A DNA stretch of 64,000 bases, taken from NCBI GenBank assembly GCA_004282745.1, contig SHMT01000001.1:151417-215416 (forward strand). Reading direction: 5' to 3'. The stretch comes from Candidatus Scalindua sp. SCAELEC01 (GTDB lineage: Bacteria; Planctomycetota; Brocadiia; Brocadiales; Scalinduaceae). The notes beneath the pieces are model-generated. The model did no database searches. It was not told the DNA's origin and saw nothing but the letters and a program-made list of their open reading frames with translations. The position numbers were made by a program, and so were the translations under genes. Below are positions 27,015-36,459 of the stretch, in pieces; the stretch's first letter is position 1, and the number at the start of each line of letters is the position of its first letter.

Positions 27015-29039
27015 TTAAAACCAAGAGTAGATGATCTTACCGGTATCAAGATTCTCAAGAACAACATCATCAAAAAAAATAATTTGATTCTTTATAGAGG
27101 TGAGGTTAACCAGCGTAATGTAGGTAACAACGGTAGAGGCTTTAAAAATAGCGGTATATTGTTTCCAAGCAGAATCAGAAAGAACTCCGGAGTAAAATAG
27201 ATCAGTAGCATTAATAAAGGTACCTACTTTGATTTGACCATCAGCAGCACCTCCTTTTTTAAAGTTGGCAGTAAGCTTATATTCTGTGCCAACCTGTGTA
27301 GGTACACCTAAATGGGTAAAACCGATAACATTTCCTGATGATTTTAATTGAAGATAACGTTTAGATTTATTTTTAACAATACTCATAACGTTATCTTCAA
27401 CTTTCCAACTTAATTTATGACCCTTACTCTCGGCAATACCTGAGCTGATTCCAATCGGCAATAAAACAAAAAATAGCCATAACCACACAGGCAACCTTAT
27501 TTTTCGGATTGCGACATTACCCTGTAGTATAGATAGTCTGACAAGGTTGTAAATTATTAATACATTAAAAGCAACAACGGAGCTATGGCCAAAATCTGGG
27601 ATAAGAATTCTGATACTAGATGCAAAAAAGAAATAGATCAACATGCCTTGTAAAACTATGATTGAAATGCCTTTGTCAACTTCTCTCCTTCTGAACAGTA
27701 CTTCATAAATAGACTGTATTAATAAAAGATATGAGGACAAGAAATAGATCCAGAATAGTGGATTTGCTGGAAAATATTTCAACTTCAAATTGAGTATCCA
27801 ATTCTTGTTTGAAAGTTTAAAATCCGGGGCTAAATCCTCTTCATCGATTTCGACATTTTCGTTAACCCTTGGGATATACGCATGAGCTGACTTGTCTCCA
27901 GACCATGAATAATAAGGAAGGAATAAAAAATAATCGTAAATACTTCTGAAGAAGTAAGCTAAAACCGGTCCGGGATTGTTAAGAATATAGTCACGATGGA
28001 TTATTTTAATTGCGTCATTGTATTCTTTGGAGTTCTGTAATGCAAAATAATCCGTTGAATATTTTTCTTTCAGTTCTGGATGTTTTTTGTAAACAGCTTT
28101 GATGCCAGTCATATCCTGAAAACAATAATTTTGTTTGTTGGGGTAACGAAACATACTGATAAAATGGATATGGGAAAAAGTATGTGCGGAGAGAATGTCC
28201 TCTTCATTTGGAGGAAAATTAAATTTCTTGTCCCGATGGGTTTCTATTCCCACCATCATCATTTGAAAACCAAAATAACCAATGATCATATAGGTGAGTA
28301 ATAAAACTATTCTTCTTCTGTATCGTTCGAAATTGCCACGTATACCATTGATAATTATCAAAATAATAAATACAAAAAGAGTTGCAATAATGATCTGAAA
28401 TTCTGAGGTCCTGATACAATTAATTAATGCTATGATAAATCCGGAAAGAAGAAATATGGGAGCATACTTTTTGCCGGAATTTCTCAGGAATAAAATTATT
28501 GCTATTATGATAACAAAGACGATTAAAGGATTCATAACAGGGTGAGAATATTTGTTAGGAAGTCCATATAGTAAACCCTGACAACTATTCCGAAACAGGG
28601 CCAGAAGCAGGAACAATACAATGGATGCATAACCATTACCTAAAACTTTATACCCTACTAATAAGGCAAACAATATTGCCGAAAGCCCAAACACAAGATT
28701 TATATAAAATGCAATAATGTGGGGTGTTATTTTTATACCAAACAAAAGTGAAAGGAGTTGGGGTATCAGTTTGTTGCCAGGTTCGACCTTTTTATAGAAC
28801 TCTTCAATCTTTCCCACATTTTCGGGTGTACCGGATACAAGCAGTGCACCAACCTTCTGTGGTAAATTTAAATCATTGAGAAACTCTTTATACGGTCTCC
28901 CCGCCATGTCCCATAAATGTGCGCTATTAATTGTCTTGTCGTTTATTTTGAATATTCCGGTTATAAACGAAAGAACAATTATTATCAGCAGGGGGAATAC
29001 ATAATAGCTAAATCCTGAATTTTTCAATAATATTCTCAT
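27015..29039 (-). CDS. Multi-span GT-C-like membrane protein with C-terminal carbohydrate-binding-like domain
   Basis: A 674-residue protein. Residues 1-535 are a membrane protein with about ten spans, related to the neighbouring 525-residue gene. Residues about 538-663 are an added soluble domain with LGVPTQVGTEYKLTANFKKG and ASTVVTYITLVNLTSIKN, almost the same as the insert of the YfhO-like protein at 16230. The membrane part ends in a span, VWLWLFFVLLPIGISSG, so the domain should sit outside the cytoplasm. The domain resembles CBM4/9-type jelly-rolls, which bind glycans; in this place it could hold the polymer near the enzyme (inference). Confidence 0.75.
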   Translation of the reverse strand: MRILLKNSGFSYYVFPLLIIIVLSFITGIFKINDKTINSAHLWDMAGRPYKEFLNDLNLPQKVGALLVSGTPENVGKIEEFYKKVEPGNKLIPQLLSLLFGIKITPHIIAFYINLVFGLSAILFALLVGYKVLGNGYASIVLFLLLALFRNSCQGLLYGLPNKYSHPVMNPLIVFVIIIAIILFLRNSGKKYAPIFLLSGFIIALINCIRTSEFQIIIATLFVFIILIIINGIRGNFERYRRRIVLLLTYMIIGYFGFQMMMVGIETHRDKKFNFPPNEEDILSAHTFSHIHFISMFRYPNKQNYCFQDMTGIKAVYKKHPELKEKYSTDYFALQNSKEYNDAIKIIHRDYILNNPGPVLAYFFRSIYDYFLFLPYYSWSGDKSAHAYIPRVNENVEIDEEDLAPDFKLSNKNWILNLKLKYFPANPLFWIYFLSSYLLLIQSIYEVLFRRREVDKGISIIVLQGMLIYFFFASSIRILIPDFGHSSVVAFNVLIIYNLVRLSILQGNVAIRKIRLPVWLWLFFVLLPIGISSGIAESKGHKLSWKVEDNVMSIVKNKSKRYLQLKSSGNVIGFTHLGVPTQVGTEYKLTANFKKGGAADGQIKVGTFINATDLFYSGVLSDSAWKQYTAIFKASTVVTYITLVNLTSIKNQIIFFDDVVLENLDTGKIIYSWF

Positions 29040-29105
29040 ATTTTACTGCTTGTTCTTAATTGTGTGCTGTACCGAAACGGTACGCAATCCATTTGGTTAT
29101 TTTTC

Positions 29106-29999
29106 TTAGTCGGTACTTTTTGTAACTACCATATGCATTTCATGATAACAACCTGTCAGCTTTGAAAATCCCCCCATGAAGATTCTGAATGTCTTTAGTG
29201 AAGCAATCAAAGTTAGGAGTTTAATAAGAGGCTTAACGTTTTTCTTGCCCTTGGACTCAACATAGGCATTCGCTCGCTCAGCCATAAATTCTGCAGTCTT
29301 ATATTCCAGTGGAAGACAAAAATTCATATTGGGGATACTCTGTACAATTTGTTTAATGATGCGTGGTGTCAAAAAATTTAAGTATTCGATAAATCTTGGA
29401 TCTCGGCCCCATAACCTTACATATTTTTTTGCCATTGTTTTAGAAAGAAATGGCAACCATACAATATTATAATGCCCTTCGTAAAACCAACGATAATTCG
29501 GTATATTAAATATCATAACTCCTCCCGGCTTTAAGACCCGAAATGCCATATCAATCGTATCTGCCACATCTCTTACATGTTCGAGCACATCGTTAGAAAT
29601 AATAACATCATAGCAATTTGACGGCAACGTTGAGTCTTCTCCAAATGAAGTCATCAGTCTTTCTTTGTTCACTCCGTTTTCTTTAAGATAACTTAGAGCC
29701 AGACCACACCTGCCTTCAAATTCATCCTTGCCAGGTTCAATCCCGTAAATATCCCATTTGAGAGTTTTATAAGCATAGACTAAAAAAAAGCAATAGCCGG
29801 AACCAATTTCAAGGATTTTCTTTGCAGTAGGATTTATCTTCAGTTGATTCATTACCGATACGTAATATGCGGCTTGAGACCTCAAATATTTGTCTGAAGA
29901 TATAAATGACAAAGAGTCCTCCGGGGATTCATCTCTGACACCTAAGTTTGATTCTGAAATATTTCTTGTGATTTCAGTGTTTAGTTTTTTCGAAATCAT
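29106..29999 (-). CDS. Class I SAM-dependent methyltransferase
   Basis: A 297-residue methyltransferase with motif I KILEIGSGYCFFLVYAY near residues 61-77, YGIEPGKDEFEG as the cofactor-ribose strand, and CYDVIISNDVLEHVRD as motif IV, followed by KPGGVMIFNIPNYRWF. The glycine motif reads GSGYCF instead of the usual GCGTG, still acceptable for the fold. It sits 39 bases after a GT2 gene in the same operon. A glycan methylation role is likely; no substrate can be named. Confidence 0.85.
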   Translation of the reverse strand: MISKKLNTEITRNISESNLGVRDESPEDSLSFISSDKYLRSQAAYYVSVMNQLKINPTAKKILEIGSGYCFFLVYAYKTLKWDIYGIEPGKDEFEGRCGLALSYLKENGVNKERLMTSFGEDSTLPSNCYDVIISNDVLEHVRDVADTIDMAFRVLKPGGVMIFNIPNYRWFYEGHYNIVWLPFLSKTMAKKYVRLWGRDPRFIEYLNFLTPRIIKQIVQSIPNMNFCLPLEYKTAEFMAERANAYVESKGKKNVKPLIKLLTLIASLKTFRIFMGGFSKLTGCYHEMHMVVTKSTD

Positions 30000-30037
30000 G
30001 AATACGATTCCTCTTATTCGAGTCAGTAACAGTTGGT

Positions 30038-30886
30038 TTAACGAACAATTTTCCCTTTATTAACCTTTCCACGTTTTCCTAAAATTACCCATCTAAACCA
30101 TAACCTGACAATATCAAATACGGCTTTTATTATTGAATTCAGATTTGTGCCTGTTGCTATTCCTTGTTTTCTCGGGAGGAAGGGTATGGATACTTCCTTA
30201 ATTGACATTCCGTGCCAGTATGATTTTATTAAACCTTCAGGATTAGCAAAAGGGCCAATTGCTTCGAAATTAATTGATTGTAACCATTTAGTGCGATAGA
30301 AAGTGACATTTTGAAAGTCCGATAAGGGGACTCTAAATAATATTCGAATAACGATGTAATTGATGAGAGAAATAATCGCCTTACCAATAGTGTCTGAACG
30401 CCGGGTGAGGTGTTTCATACCAAACAGTTTTAATAAAGCGACAAAGGGTTTTAAGACCCCAATCTTCACTTTTACAGGATTTCTGCGTACTCCTTGAACA
30501 ATATCGTAATCCCTTAAATACTCCAGATACTGCCTTAAATTTTTAATTTCGTAACACCAGTCGATTGTCTGCCAGAAACAGTATTCCTTAGTCGCTTTTT
30601 TCATTGCGCGTCTGGATGATATCCCAACATTAAGGTTCTTCTCGTTTTTATAAACTTTTAGTCTGTGGTCTTTTGTCTGGAATGATTTGGCAATTTCATA
30701 GGTTCTATCAGTACTACCATCTTCAATTAAGACAATCTCGTAATCCTCAACCGTTTCTTCCAATGTTTTTGTGGCTTTTTCCAGAAACTCGTTTATAGAT
30801 TCCTCTTCATTATATGCCCAACAAAGTAACGAAACACTATGGTTGAATTTATCGATAAATATTTTTTGATCTTCAGCAAGGGGCAT
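30038..30886 (-). CDS. GT2 family glycosyltransferase
   Basis: A 282-residue GT-A protein with VSLLCWAYNEEESINEFL near residues 17-34, IVLIEDGSTDRTYEIA as the donor site and an IDWCYEIKN segment where the metal motif normally lies. The expected DxD is replaced by TIDWCYE, which may still supply one acid. A basic C-terminal tail follows (ILGKRGKVNKGK). The start is directly against the stop of the dehydratase gene upstream (adjacent bases), indicating coupling. Acts in glycan assembly, donor unknown. Confidence 0.85.
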   Translation of the reverse strand: MPLAEDQKIFIDKFNHSVSLLCWAYNEEESINEFLEKATKTLEETVEDYEIVLIEDGSTDRTYEIAKSFQTKDHRLKVYKNEKNLNVGISSRRAMKKATKEYCFWQTIDWCYEIKNLRQYLEYLRDYDIVQGVRRNPVKVKIGVLKPFVALLKLFGMKHLTRRSDTIGKAIISLINYIVIRILFRVPLSDFQNVTFYRTKWLQSINFEAIGPFANPEGLIKSYWHGMSIKEVSIPFLPRKQGIATGTNLNSIIKAVFDIVRLWFRWVILGKRGKVNKGKIVR

Positions 30887-31927
30887 TTAATGTAATTCCT
30901 TTTTTCCTGTCCTTGTAATAATAGGAACGGCCCTCATCCACAATTGGTTCTCCCACCATTCCCTGTTCTCTTTATACCACTTAATCGATTTTTTTATCCC
31001 CTCTTCCCATGTAACGTTTGGTTTCCAACCAAACAAATCCTTTATCTTATTTACGCAACCGGTGTGCCTGAATACCTGACCGGGACGTTCCCCCACAAAC
31101 GTCAATATTGATTCATCTTTTTTCATAAGCCGCACAATATCCTTTGCTATTGAAAGCATTGTACGGTGAGTTCCTGATGCTACGTTAAATACTTTCCCTT
31201 TCACCTTTTCAACTTCAGAATGGACCATGATATCAACCGCTTGACATACGTCCTCAACAAAAATGTAATCTCTTGCAGCGCTACCATCTCCATGTAATCT
31301 AATTTGCTCATCAAGGAGACAGCTTGTGATAAATCTGGGAATTGCTTTTTCAAGATGTTGATACGGGCCGTAATTGTTAAAGGGGCGCACTATTACCACT
31401 GGGATATCATACGTTGCCCAGTATGAATAAACCAATCTGTCCGCTCCTGCCTTGGCACTTGCATATGGACTCATAGGCATCAATGGGTGCTCTTCATCCA
31501 TCTGTTCCTTTATCGCAGTTCCATAAACCTCTGATGTAGATATGTGAACGAACCTGTCGATCTTGTCTCTATACTTGAGGACTGCGTTGGCAACCGTTTG
31601 TGTACCGAGTACGTCCGTCTCAAAAAAAAGAAAATTATCATATATCGATCGGGTTACATGCGTTTCTGCTGCAAAGTGGACAACTATGTCAGATTGTGAG
31701 ACTAGGGTGTCGACGAGTTCTCCATTTCTCACGTTCCCATACCAGAATGTGACTCTTTCATTTTGATTACAAACATTTAAATCAACAGGTAGATTACCTA
31801 TATGACCGGCGTATGTCAATGCATCTAGGATAATAAGTTTATAATCAGGATATTTATTATAAGTATGTCTGACAAAATTACTACCAATGAAACCGGCACC
31901 ACCCGTTACTAAAATAGTCTTTCCCAT
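30887..31927 (-). CDS. NAD-dependent NDP-sugar 4,6-dehydratase/epimerase (RmlB/LegB-like)
   Basis: A 346-residue extended SDR with GGAGFIG at residues 9-15, ILDALTYAGHIGNL as in RmlB, and the catalytic YASAK (Tyr155, Lys159). RFVHISTSEVYG carries Ser132-Glu133 where RmlB has Asp-Glu (TDE). The TSE version is typical of LegB-like dehydratases and related epimerases, so the exact product is open: dTDP-4-keto-6-deoxyglucose is possible but not certain. It overlaps nothing but lies seven bases after the WbqC gene and abuts the GT2 gene. It would supply a 4-keto-6-deoxy sugar for the aminotransferase and ketoisomerase in the locus. Confidence 0.88.
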   Translation of the reverse strand: MGKTILVTGGAGFIGSNFVRHTYNKYPDYKLIILDALTYAGHIGNLPVDLNVCNQNERVTFWYGNVRNGELVDTLVSQSDIVVHFAAETHVTRSIYDNFLFFETDVLGTQTVANAVLKYRDKIDRFVHISTSEVYGTAIKEQMDEEHPLMPMSPYASAKAGADRLVYSYWATYDIPVVIVRPFNNYGPYQHLEKAIPRFITSCLLDEQIRLHGDGSAARDYIFVEDVCQAVDIMVHSEVEKVKGKVFNVASGTHRTMLSIAKDIVRLMKKDESILTFVGERPGQVFRHTGCVNKIKDLFGWKPNVTWEEGIKKSIKWYKENREWWENQLWMRAVPIITRTGKKELH

Positions 31928-31934
31928 CTATCCG

Positions 31935-32645
31935 CTAACCTCCATCCTCCATAAAGTTTTTATTGGCTAAGACTGAAAGGCTTTCAGGTCCAAGATTAAA
32001 GAGCAGATCTATTACCGACAGTTTCGGAATAAAATTCCCATGCAATTGAGTGTAAACGGGATGCTTATAATTCTGAAATTCCACCTTTATTCCGTGTTCT
32101 TCAAAACACTTTTCTTCAATGTAGTCTTTGCCTGCAAAGCCCTCATAAAATATATCAGCCTTAAATATTTTACATAAAGCAATGAGCCGTTCTATTCTAT
32201 CCCCACGAATATTATATGATGATGATCTGACTATCTTTTTTTTGCTCAAACCAAGGCAGCTAGCGAATTCTGTTATAAAGTATAAATCAATGTCTATGAG
32301 ATAATGCCAATCCCTGGCATAAGCTTCTTCTACGATATCTATGTATTTTCTATAAAACAGTGCCTTTGAATAATTTTGTTTGATTGAAAGAAGATGTTTT
32401 CTCTTCCAGTTTGTTCGGTTGTCAATTATTACTTCTTTTACAAGAGAAGAGTCTTTGAACTTAACATTGACTGGAACAGTAAGCCAGCATATACCATTAC
32501 TTGTCTTGATTCTATTCCTATTACGCCAGCCTTGTTTGTCGTATTTGACATCATCATAGATAACAAAGACATCACTCATATACATCTGTTCAAAGAAACC
32601 AAGCCAGGGAAGATATCCAGGTTGAAGTATGGCAACCCTTACCAA
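31935..32645 (-). CDS. wbqC: WbqC family protein
   Basis: A 236-residue protein opening with VAILQPGYLPWLGFFEQM and VIYDDVKYDKQGWRNRNRI, both hallmarks of the WbqC family. The middle has FITEFASCLGLSKK and the end KLSVIDLLFNLG, also typical. WbqC proteins occur in O-antigen and glycan loci, often beside amino-sugar genes; their biochemistry is not settled, with an aminotransferase-linked or acyl/glycine-transfer role suggested. The neighbours (dehydratase, radical SAM, formyltransferase, AsnB) fit a modified amino-sugar pathway. Confidence 0.88.
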   Translation of the reverse strand: MVRVAILQPGYLPWLGFFEQMYMSDVFVIYDDVKYDKQGWRNRNRIKTSNGICWLTVPVNVKFKDSSLVKEVIIDNRTNWKRKHLLSIKQNYSKALFYRKYIDIVEEAYARDWHYLIDIDLYFITEFASCLGLSKKKIVRSSSYNIRGDRIERLIALCKIFKADIFYEGFAGKDYIEEKCFEEHGIKVEFQNYKHPVYTQLHGNFIPKLSVIDLLFNLGPESLSVLANKNFMEDGG

Positions 32646-32734
32646 CCTGTTCCCCCATTTCTTTTACTGCAATGTTTATTGTAGTTCTTTGTCAAAAGTA
32701 TTGCCCCTGAGATAGTGGTAATGGGTTTTGTTTA

Positions 32735-33736
32735 TCATGTGGACTTATCATGTTTGTCCTTTTTTCTCTTTTCCTTATTTTCTTCAGAAACTTTTACAAT
32801 CTTCCAGTAATTGTGTTTCCATGACCGGTATTTCCAGTCAGGACAGTTACTGCACAACTCAATCTGGTTGCCTTTGCCTTCCAAGTGTTTCTTTCGGTAG
32901 TATTCGAATTCTTCGCTGTGCCAGATCTCTTTTATACTTTTTTCATGGATGTTTCCCAGATTGGTCTTTGCAGCTATATCAAAACCGCAGACCATAACAA
33001 TACCCTTGGAGTCAATGTTCAATCTTTCAAAAATGAAAGGGCAGGGAATAAATTCTTCCGGTGGTAAATATGCCATTGTATCCGCAGATTCTGAAGGATC
33101 GTTTATCCCCCATGTGAGATATTTACGCTTCTGGAAATTGTCAACTTTATACTCCCAAAACCTGGCTACTTTATCTATATCTACACCTATCTGATTAACG
33201 CCACTTGCTATAATCTTGGTAGCGCTTTTCAGCTTATTGCGAAGAGCTATCGTCATGTTAATGTTGTTTAATAATACTTCCCAGTTAAGACCTTTCCTTA
33301 CCTTAGAATAGGTTTCAGAATCAGCGGCATCAACACTGAACTCTATCATATCAACCTGCGCTTCTAGTAATTGTGTGATGCTCTCCTTTGTAAACTTAGA
33401 ACCATTGGTAATCAGGCCTACCTTTGCACCGACTTCTTTCGCATATACGATCAATTCTACCGCTTTTGGATGAAGCATTGGTTCTCCTCCACCCGATAAC
33501 CGTACCCATGCCCCATACTCTCCACACTGATCGGCTATTATCTTAAAGCTCGCTTCGCTCATAAAGGGAGTGTCTATATATTCAGATCTAATACTGGAAT
33601 TTGTATAAGGGCAATTTGGGCATTGCGCATTACACACATACACGAAAGAGAGGACGCACATCATCGGAAAATCCTTGGCTTCTGGTCTGATTCCATACGT
33701 TTTTTGTTCGTGTACTGGAGATGCACTGTTTCCCAT
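32735..33736 (-). CDS. Radical SAM/SPASM protein
   Basis: A 333-residue protein with CNAQCPNC (Cys35, Cys39, Cys42), then WVRLSGGGEPMLHP and LITNGSKF as the SAM-binding strands. A SPASM region at the C-terminus includes CPFIFERLN, MVCGFD and CSNCPDW, followed by a highly basic tail (KEKRKKDKHDK). The tail could bind nucleic acid or membrane. It starts four bases after the stop of the formyltransferase gene upstream, so they are surely co-transcribed. Unknown substrate; the SPASM-type cysteine pattern is clear. Confidence 0.88.
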   Translation of the reverse strand: MGNSASPVHEQKTYGIRPEAKDFPMMCVLSFVYVCNAQCPNCPYTNSSIRSEYIDTPFMSEASFKIIADQCGEYGAWVRLSGGGEPMLHPKAVELIVYAKEVGAKVGLITNGSKFTKESITQLLEAQVDMIEFSVDAADSETYSKVRKGLNWEVLLNNINMTIALRNKLKSATKIIASGVNQIGVDIDKVARFWEYKVDNFQKRKYLTWGINDPSESADTMAYLPPEEFIPCPFIFERLNIDSKGIVMVCGFDIAAKTNLGNIHEKSIKEIWHSEEFEYYRKKHLEGKGNQIELCSNCPDWKYRSWKHNYWKIVKVSEENKEKRKKDKHDKST

Positions 33737-33740
33737 TATT

Positions 33741-34604
33741 CTATCCTCTCTCTATACTAAAGAGTACAATTCCTTCCGGGGTTTTTACTACCACTTTACC
33801 GGCACTATTTTTTAGAGAATCAATATGTGGCTTGCCATTTATTAAGGTTGCGTCTCGAACACAATATCGTTTTCCGTTGTATGTCAAATATGCCCCTGGG
33901 TAGGGAGACACTGCTTTGATCTTATTGAGATTTTCCTGGAAAGGATTATCAAGATTTATTTCCGAATCTACTAATGTTCGTTTTCTATAATAAGTGGCTT
34001 GAGATTCATCCTGCGGAGGGAACGATTCATTTGGTTGTTTTAAGATTAAACGTAATGTATTGATGAGCAGCTTCTCTGAAAGTGATGCAATCTTTCGTCT
34101 GAGTGTGCCGTCATTATCAGATGGATCGATTTTTAATCTCTCTTGTGTAATAATCCTCCCACAATCTATTTTTTCGTCCTCAATAAAATGTGCTGTTATG
34201 CCTGTCTCTTTTTCTCCATTCATCAAAGTCCAAAAAGTCGGAGTGGCACCTCTGTATTTGGGCAATAAAGAGGGGTGGAAATTAACAACGCCAAGAGTTG
34301 GTATTATGATAATTGCTTTTGGCAAAATTTGGTTAAAGCTACTGATCAGGATTAAATCTGGTGAGAGTTCCCTGATCAAATGATGAACATTTTTTTTTCT
34401 AAGCTTCAGCCCTTCATAAAGGGGTACCCCACTTTTAGTTACTAAGTCATGTAGTTTTTCGCATTCGTAGTATGGAAATGGTTTCTCTTCTCTTTTTGAG
34501 GTAAATACCCCTGTGACTTTAACAAAGGGTTGCTTAGTTAAGATCTTAAATGTATTGTTACCAAAACCAGTCATTGCAAACAACAAAACTCGGACTTTAT
34601 CCAA
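33741..34604 (-). CDS. Sugar N-formyltransferase / methionyl-tRNA formyltransferase-like protein
   Basis: A 287-residue formyltransferase with the catalytic Asn-x-His of VVNFHPSLLPKYRG (near residues 103-116) and the Asp of EKIDCGRIITQE (near 142-153). These make the N-H-D triad of N10-formyltetrahydrofolate-dependent enzymes. A C-terminal OB-like region follows (SPYPGAYLTYNGKRY). Genes of this type in glycan loci formylate amino sugars (for example Qui3N or Fuc4N), whereas a true Fmt would usually sit beside translation genes. The gene overlaps the AsnB gene by eight bases. The aminotransferase and dehydratase close by support an N-formyl sugar role (inference). Confidence 0.85.
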   Translation of the reverse strand: MDKVRVLLFAMTGFGNNTFKILTKQPFVKVTGVFTSKREEKPFPYYECEKLHDLVTKSGVPLYEGLKLRKKNVHHLIRELSPDLILISSFNQILPKAIIIIPTLGVVNFHPSLLPKYRGATPTFWTLMNGEKETGITAHFIEDEKIDCGRIITQERLKIDPSDNDGTLRRKIASLSEKLLINTLRLILKQPNESFPPQDESQATYYRKRTLVDSEINLDNPFQENLNKIKAVSPYPGAYLTYNGKRYCVRDATLINGKPHIDSLKNSAGKVVVKTPEGIVLFSIERG

Positions 34605-36459
34605 AAAACTTCTCCCACCACAACTGAAACATCATCAAATTCCAGATCTTTCCAACATCTTTCTTGTTTCCGGAATAATAGTCCTGTAACAGGCCTTTTA
34701 TGGCGTCTGAATTTAAAAGGTTGTGCCTCTTCAAATTGTTTTCGGAGAGAATATCGGAACTATAATCCTTGAGGTCTTCTACCATCCAATCAAAAACCGG
34801 TAGTACAAAACCCTCTTTTGGACGCTTGATTATTTCCTTTGAGAGTAAAGGCGCTGTCGTTTTCTTCAGGATATCTTTCACATTTCCACCCTTTATCTTC
34901 ATCTTACCGGGAATAGTTGCCACAAACTCTACAAGGCGATAGTCAAGAAAGGGCGAACGGACCTCTACAGAATGTGCCATAGATAGAGAGTCTACAAATG
35001 CCAGTACCTGGTCGGGTAATTGTGTGTTCCACTCCATTTCAAGGATTCTGTTTAAAGGATCCTTTGCTGATAGTCTAATGAAATTATTTTGAATAATTGA
35101 AAATGAATTCGTATTTCCGAGTGACGATTTAAAATAGTCTGACAAGAGATGCTCTTTCTCTTCATCACCGGAAATGTATAGATGGTACCTCCATTTTGAC
35201 TCATCTCCATTTGATTTTCCATACAGCTCTTCCAGAAAATCGATGGTACAGGGGGCAAAAAGCTGTTCTTCCTCTTTTGTTAACGAATTTGATTTGACCC
35301 TGTCATATAACCGGTTAAAATGATACATTGGTTGTGCTACCCTGTGCGACAGGTAGCTACCAAAAAGCTCGTCAGCGCCGTCACCGGATAAGGCTACTTT
35401 GACATGCTTCTTAATAAGCTTTGAGAGGAAGTAGGTAGAGATTGTACCTGAAAATGGTTGATCAAATGCATCAATAACATTGTCTATTTCGTCAACTAAT
35501 TCATTATGTGACATCGTGTACTCGTAATGTTCCGTATTATAAGCCTTTGAAACTTTTCTCGCATAGTGTAAGTCCGCTTCTTTATTTTTAAATTCATCGT
35601 CATAACCTAGCGCAAATGTTTTGATGGGCTTATCAGAAAACCTTGACATCAACGCAACTACAGCGCTTGAGTCGACTCCGCCACTGAGATATGCACCGAA
35701 AGCGACATCGCTTCTCATCCTCAATCTGACTGAATCTTCAAGGAGTGTAGAGATTTTCCACATTACATACTCTTCACTGTACTCTTCGTTTTCGATAAAC
35801 CTGATTTTCCACCACGTTTCTGTAGATGTCCTGCCATTCGTATACGTCAGTATTTCTCCCGGCTTGAGAGAATGAATTCCTTTAAAGGCAGTTAAGGGCG
35901 CAGGAACATTTTTAAAGGTAAAATAGTGATAAACCGCTTCATAATTCATCTCGCGATCATAATACGGATGGGAGAGAATCGCCTTTATTTCGGAACCAAA
36001 GATTAGGGTGTTTTTTACTACGGTATAAAAAAGAGGTTTTACACCCATCCTGTCCCTGATCAATAACAACTTGTCCTTAACCGTATCCCATAACGCTATG
36101 GCAAACATACCATTTAACCTATGTATAAAGTCGCTGCCATGTTCTTCATAGAGATGAACGATAACTTCTGTATCCGAATGGTCAGTGTAAAACCTGTGAC
36201 CTTTTTTCTCTAATTCTTGTCTTAACTCTTTATAGTTATATATCTCTCCATTAACAACGGACCAGACACTCTTGTCCTCATTATGCATTGGTTGATGTCC
36301 CGTTTCCACATCAATAATACTTAACCTCCTGATGCCCAGATTTACCCTACCGTCCGAATAGAATCCATTCTCATCCGGGCCACGGTGGATTATGGAGTCT
36401 GTCATCTTTCTAAGAAAGATCTTGTTTGCTCTACCCGAAAATCCACAAATACCACACAT
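34597..36459 (-). CDS. asnB: Asparagine synthetase (glutamine-hydrolysing) type amidotransferase
   Basis: A 620-residue AsnB-type protein. The N-terminal class II glutaminase has Cys2 (MCGICGF), HRGPDENG near residues 25-32 and NGEIYNYKEL near 70-79. The synthetase half has the ATP pyrophosphatase motif SGGVDSS at residues 259-265 and SGDGADELFGSYL further on. In polysaccharide loci such enzymes often amidate uronic or other carboxyl sugars, so the target may not be aspartate. It overlaps the formyltransferase gene by eight bases and its start overlaps the stop of the upstream radical SAM gene by one base. Confidence 0.9.
   Translation of the reverse strand: MCGICGFSGRANKIFLRKMTDSIIHRGPDENGFYSDGRVNLGIRRLSIIDVETGHQPMHNEDKSVWSVVNGEIYNYKELRQELEKKGHRFYTDHSDTEVIVHLYEEHGSDFIHRLNGMFAIALWDTVKDKLLLIRDRMGVKPLFYTVVKNTLIFGSEIKAILSHPYYDREMNYEAVYHYFTFKNVPAPLTAFKGIHSLKPGEILTYTNGRTSTETWWKIRFIENEEYSEEYVMWKISTLLEDSVRLRMRSDVAFGAYLSGGVDSSAVVALMSRFSDKPIKTFALGYDDEFKNKEADLHYARKVSKAYNTEHYEYTMSHNELVDEIDNVIDAFDQPFSGTISTYFLSKLIKKHVKVALSGDGADELFGSYLSHRVAQPMYHFNRLYDRVKSNSLTKEEEQLFAPCTIDFLEELYGKSNGDESKWRYHLYISGDEEKEHLLSDYFKSSLGNTNSFSIIQNNFIRLSAKDPLNRILEMEWNTQLPDQVLAFVDSLSMAHSVEVRSPFLDYRLVEFVATIPGKMKIKGGNVKDILKKTTAPLLSKEIIKRPKEGFVLPVFDWMVEDLKDYSSDILSENNLKRHNLLNSDAIKGLLQDYYSGNKKDVGKIWNLMMFQLWWEKFFG

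Noticed and set aside
33741..34604. Housekeeping methionyl-tRNA formyltransferase
   Set aside because: No deformylase or other translation gene nearby and tight overlap with amino-sugar genes; a sugar formyltransferase is more likely, though sequence alone does not fully exclude Fmt.
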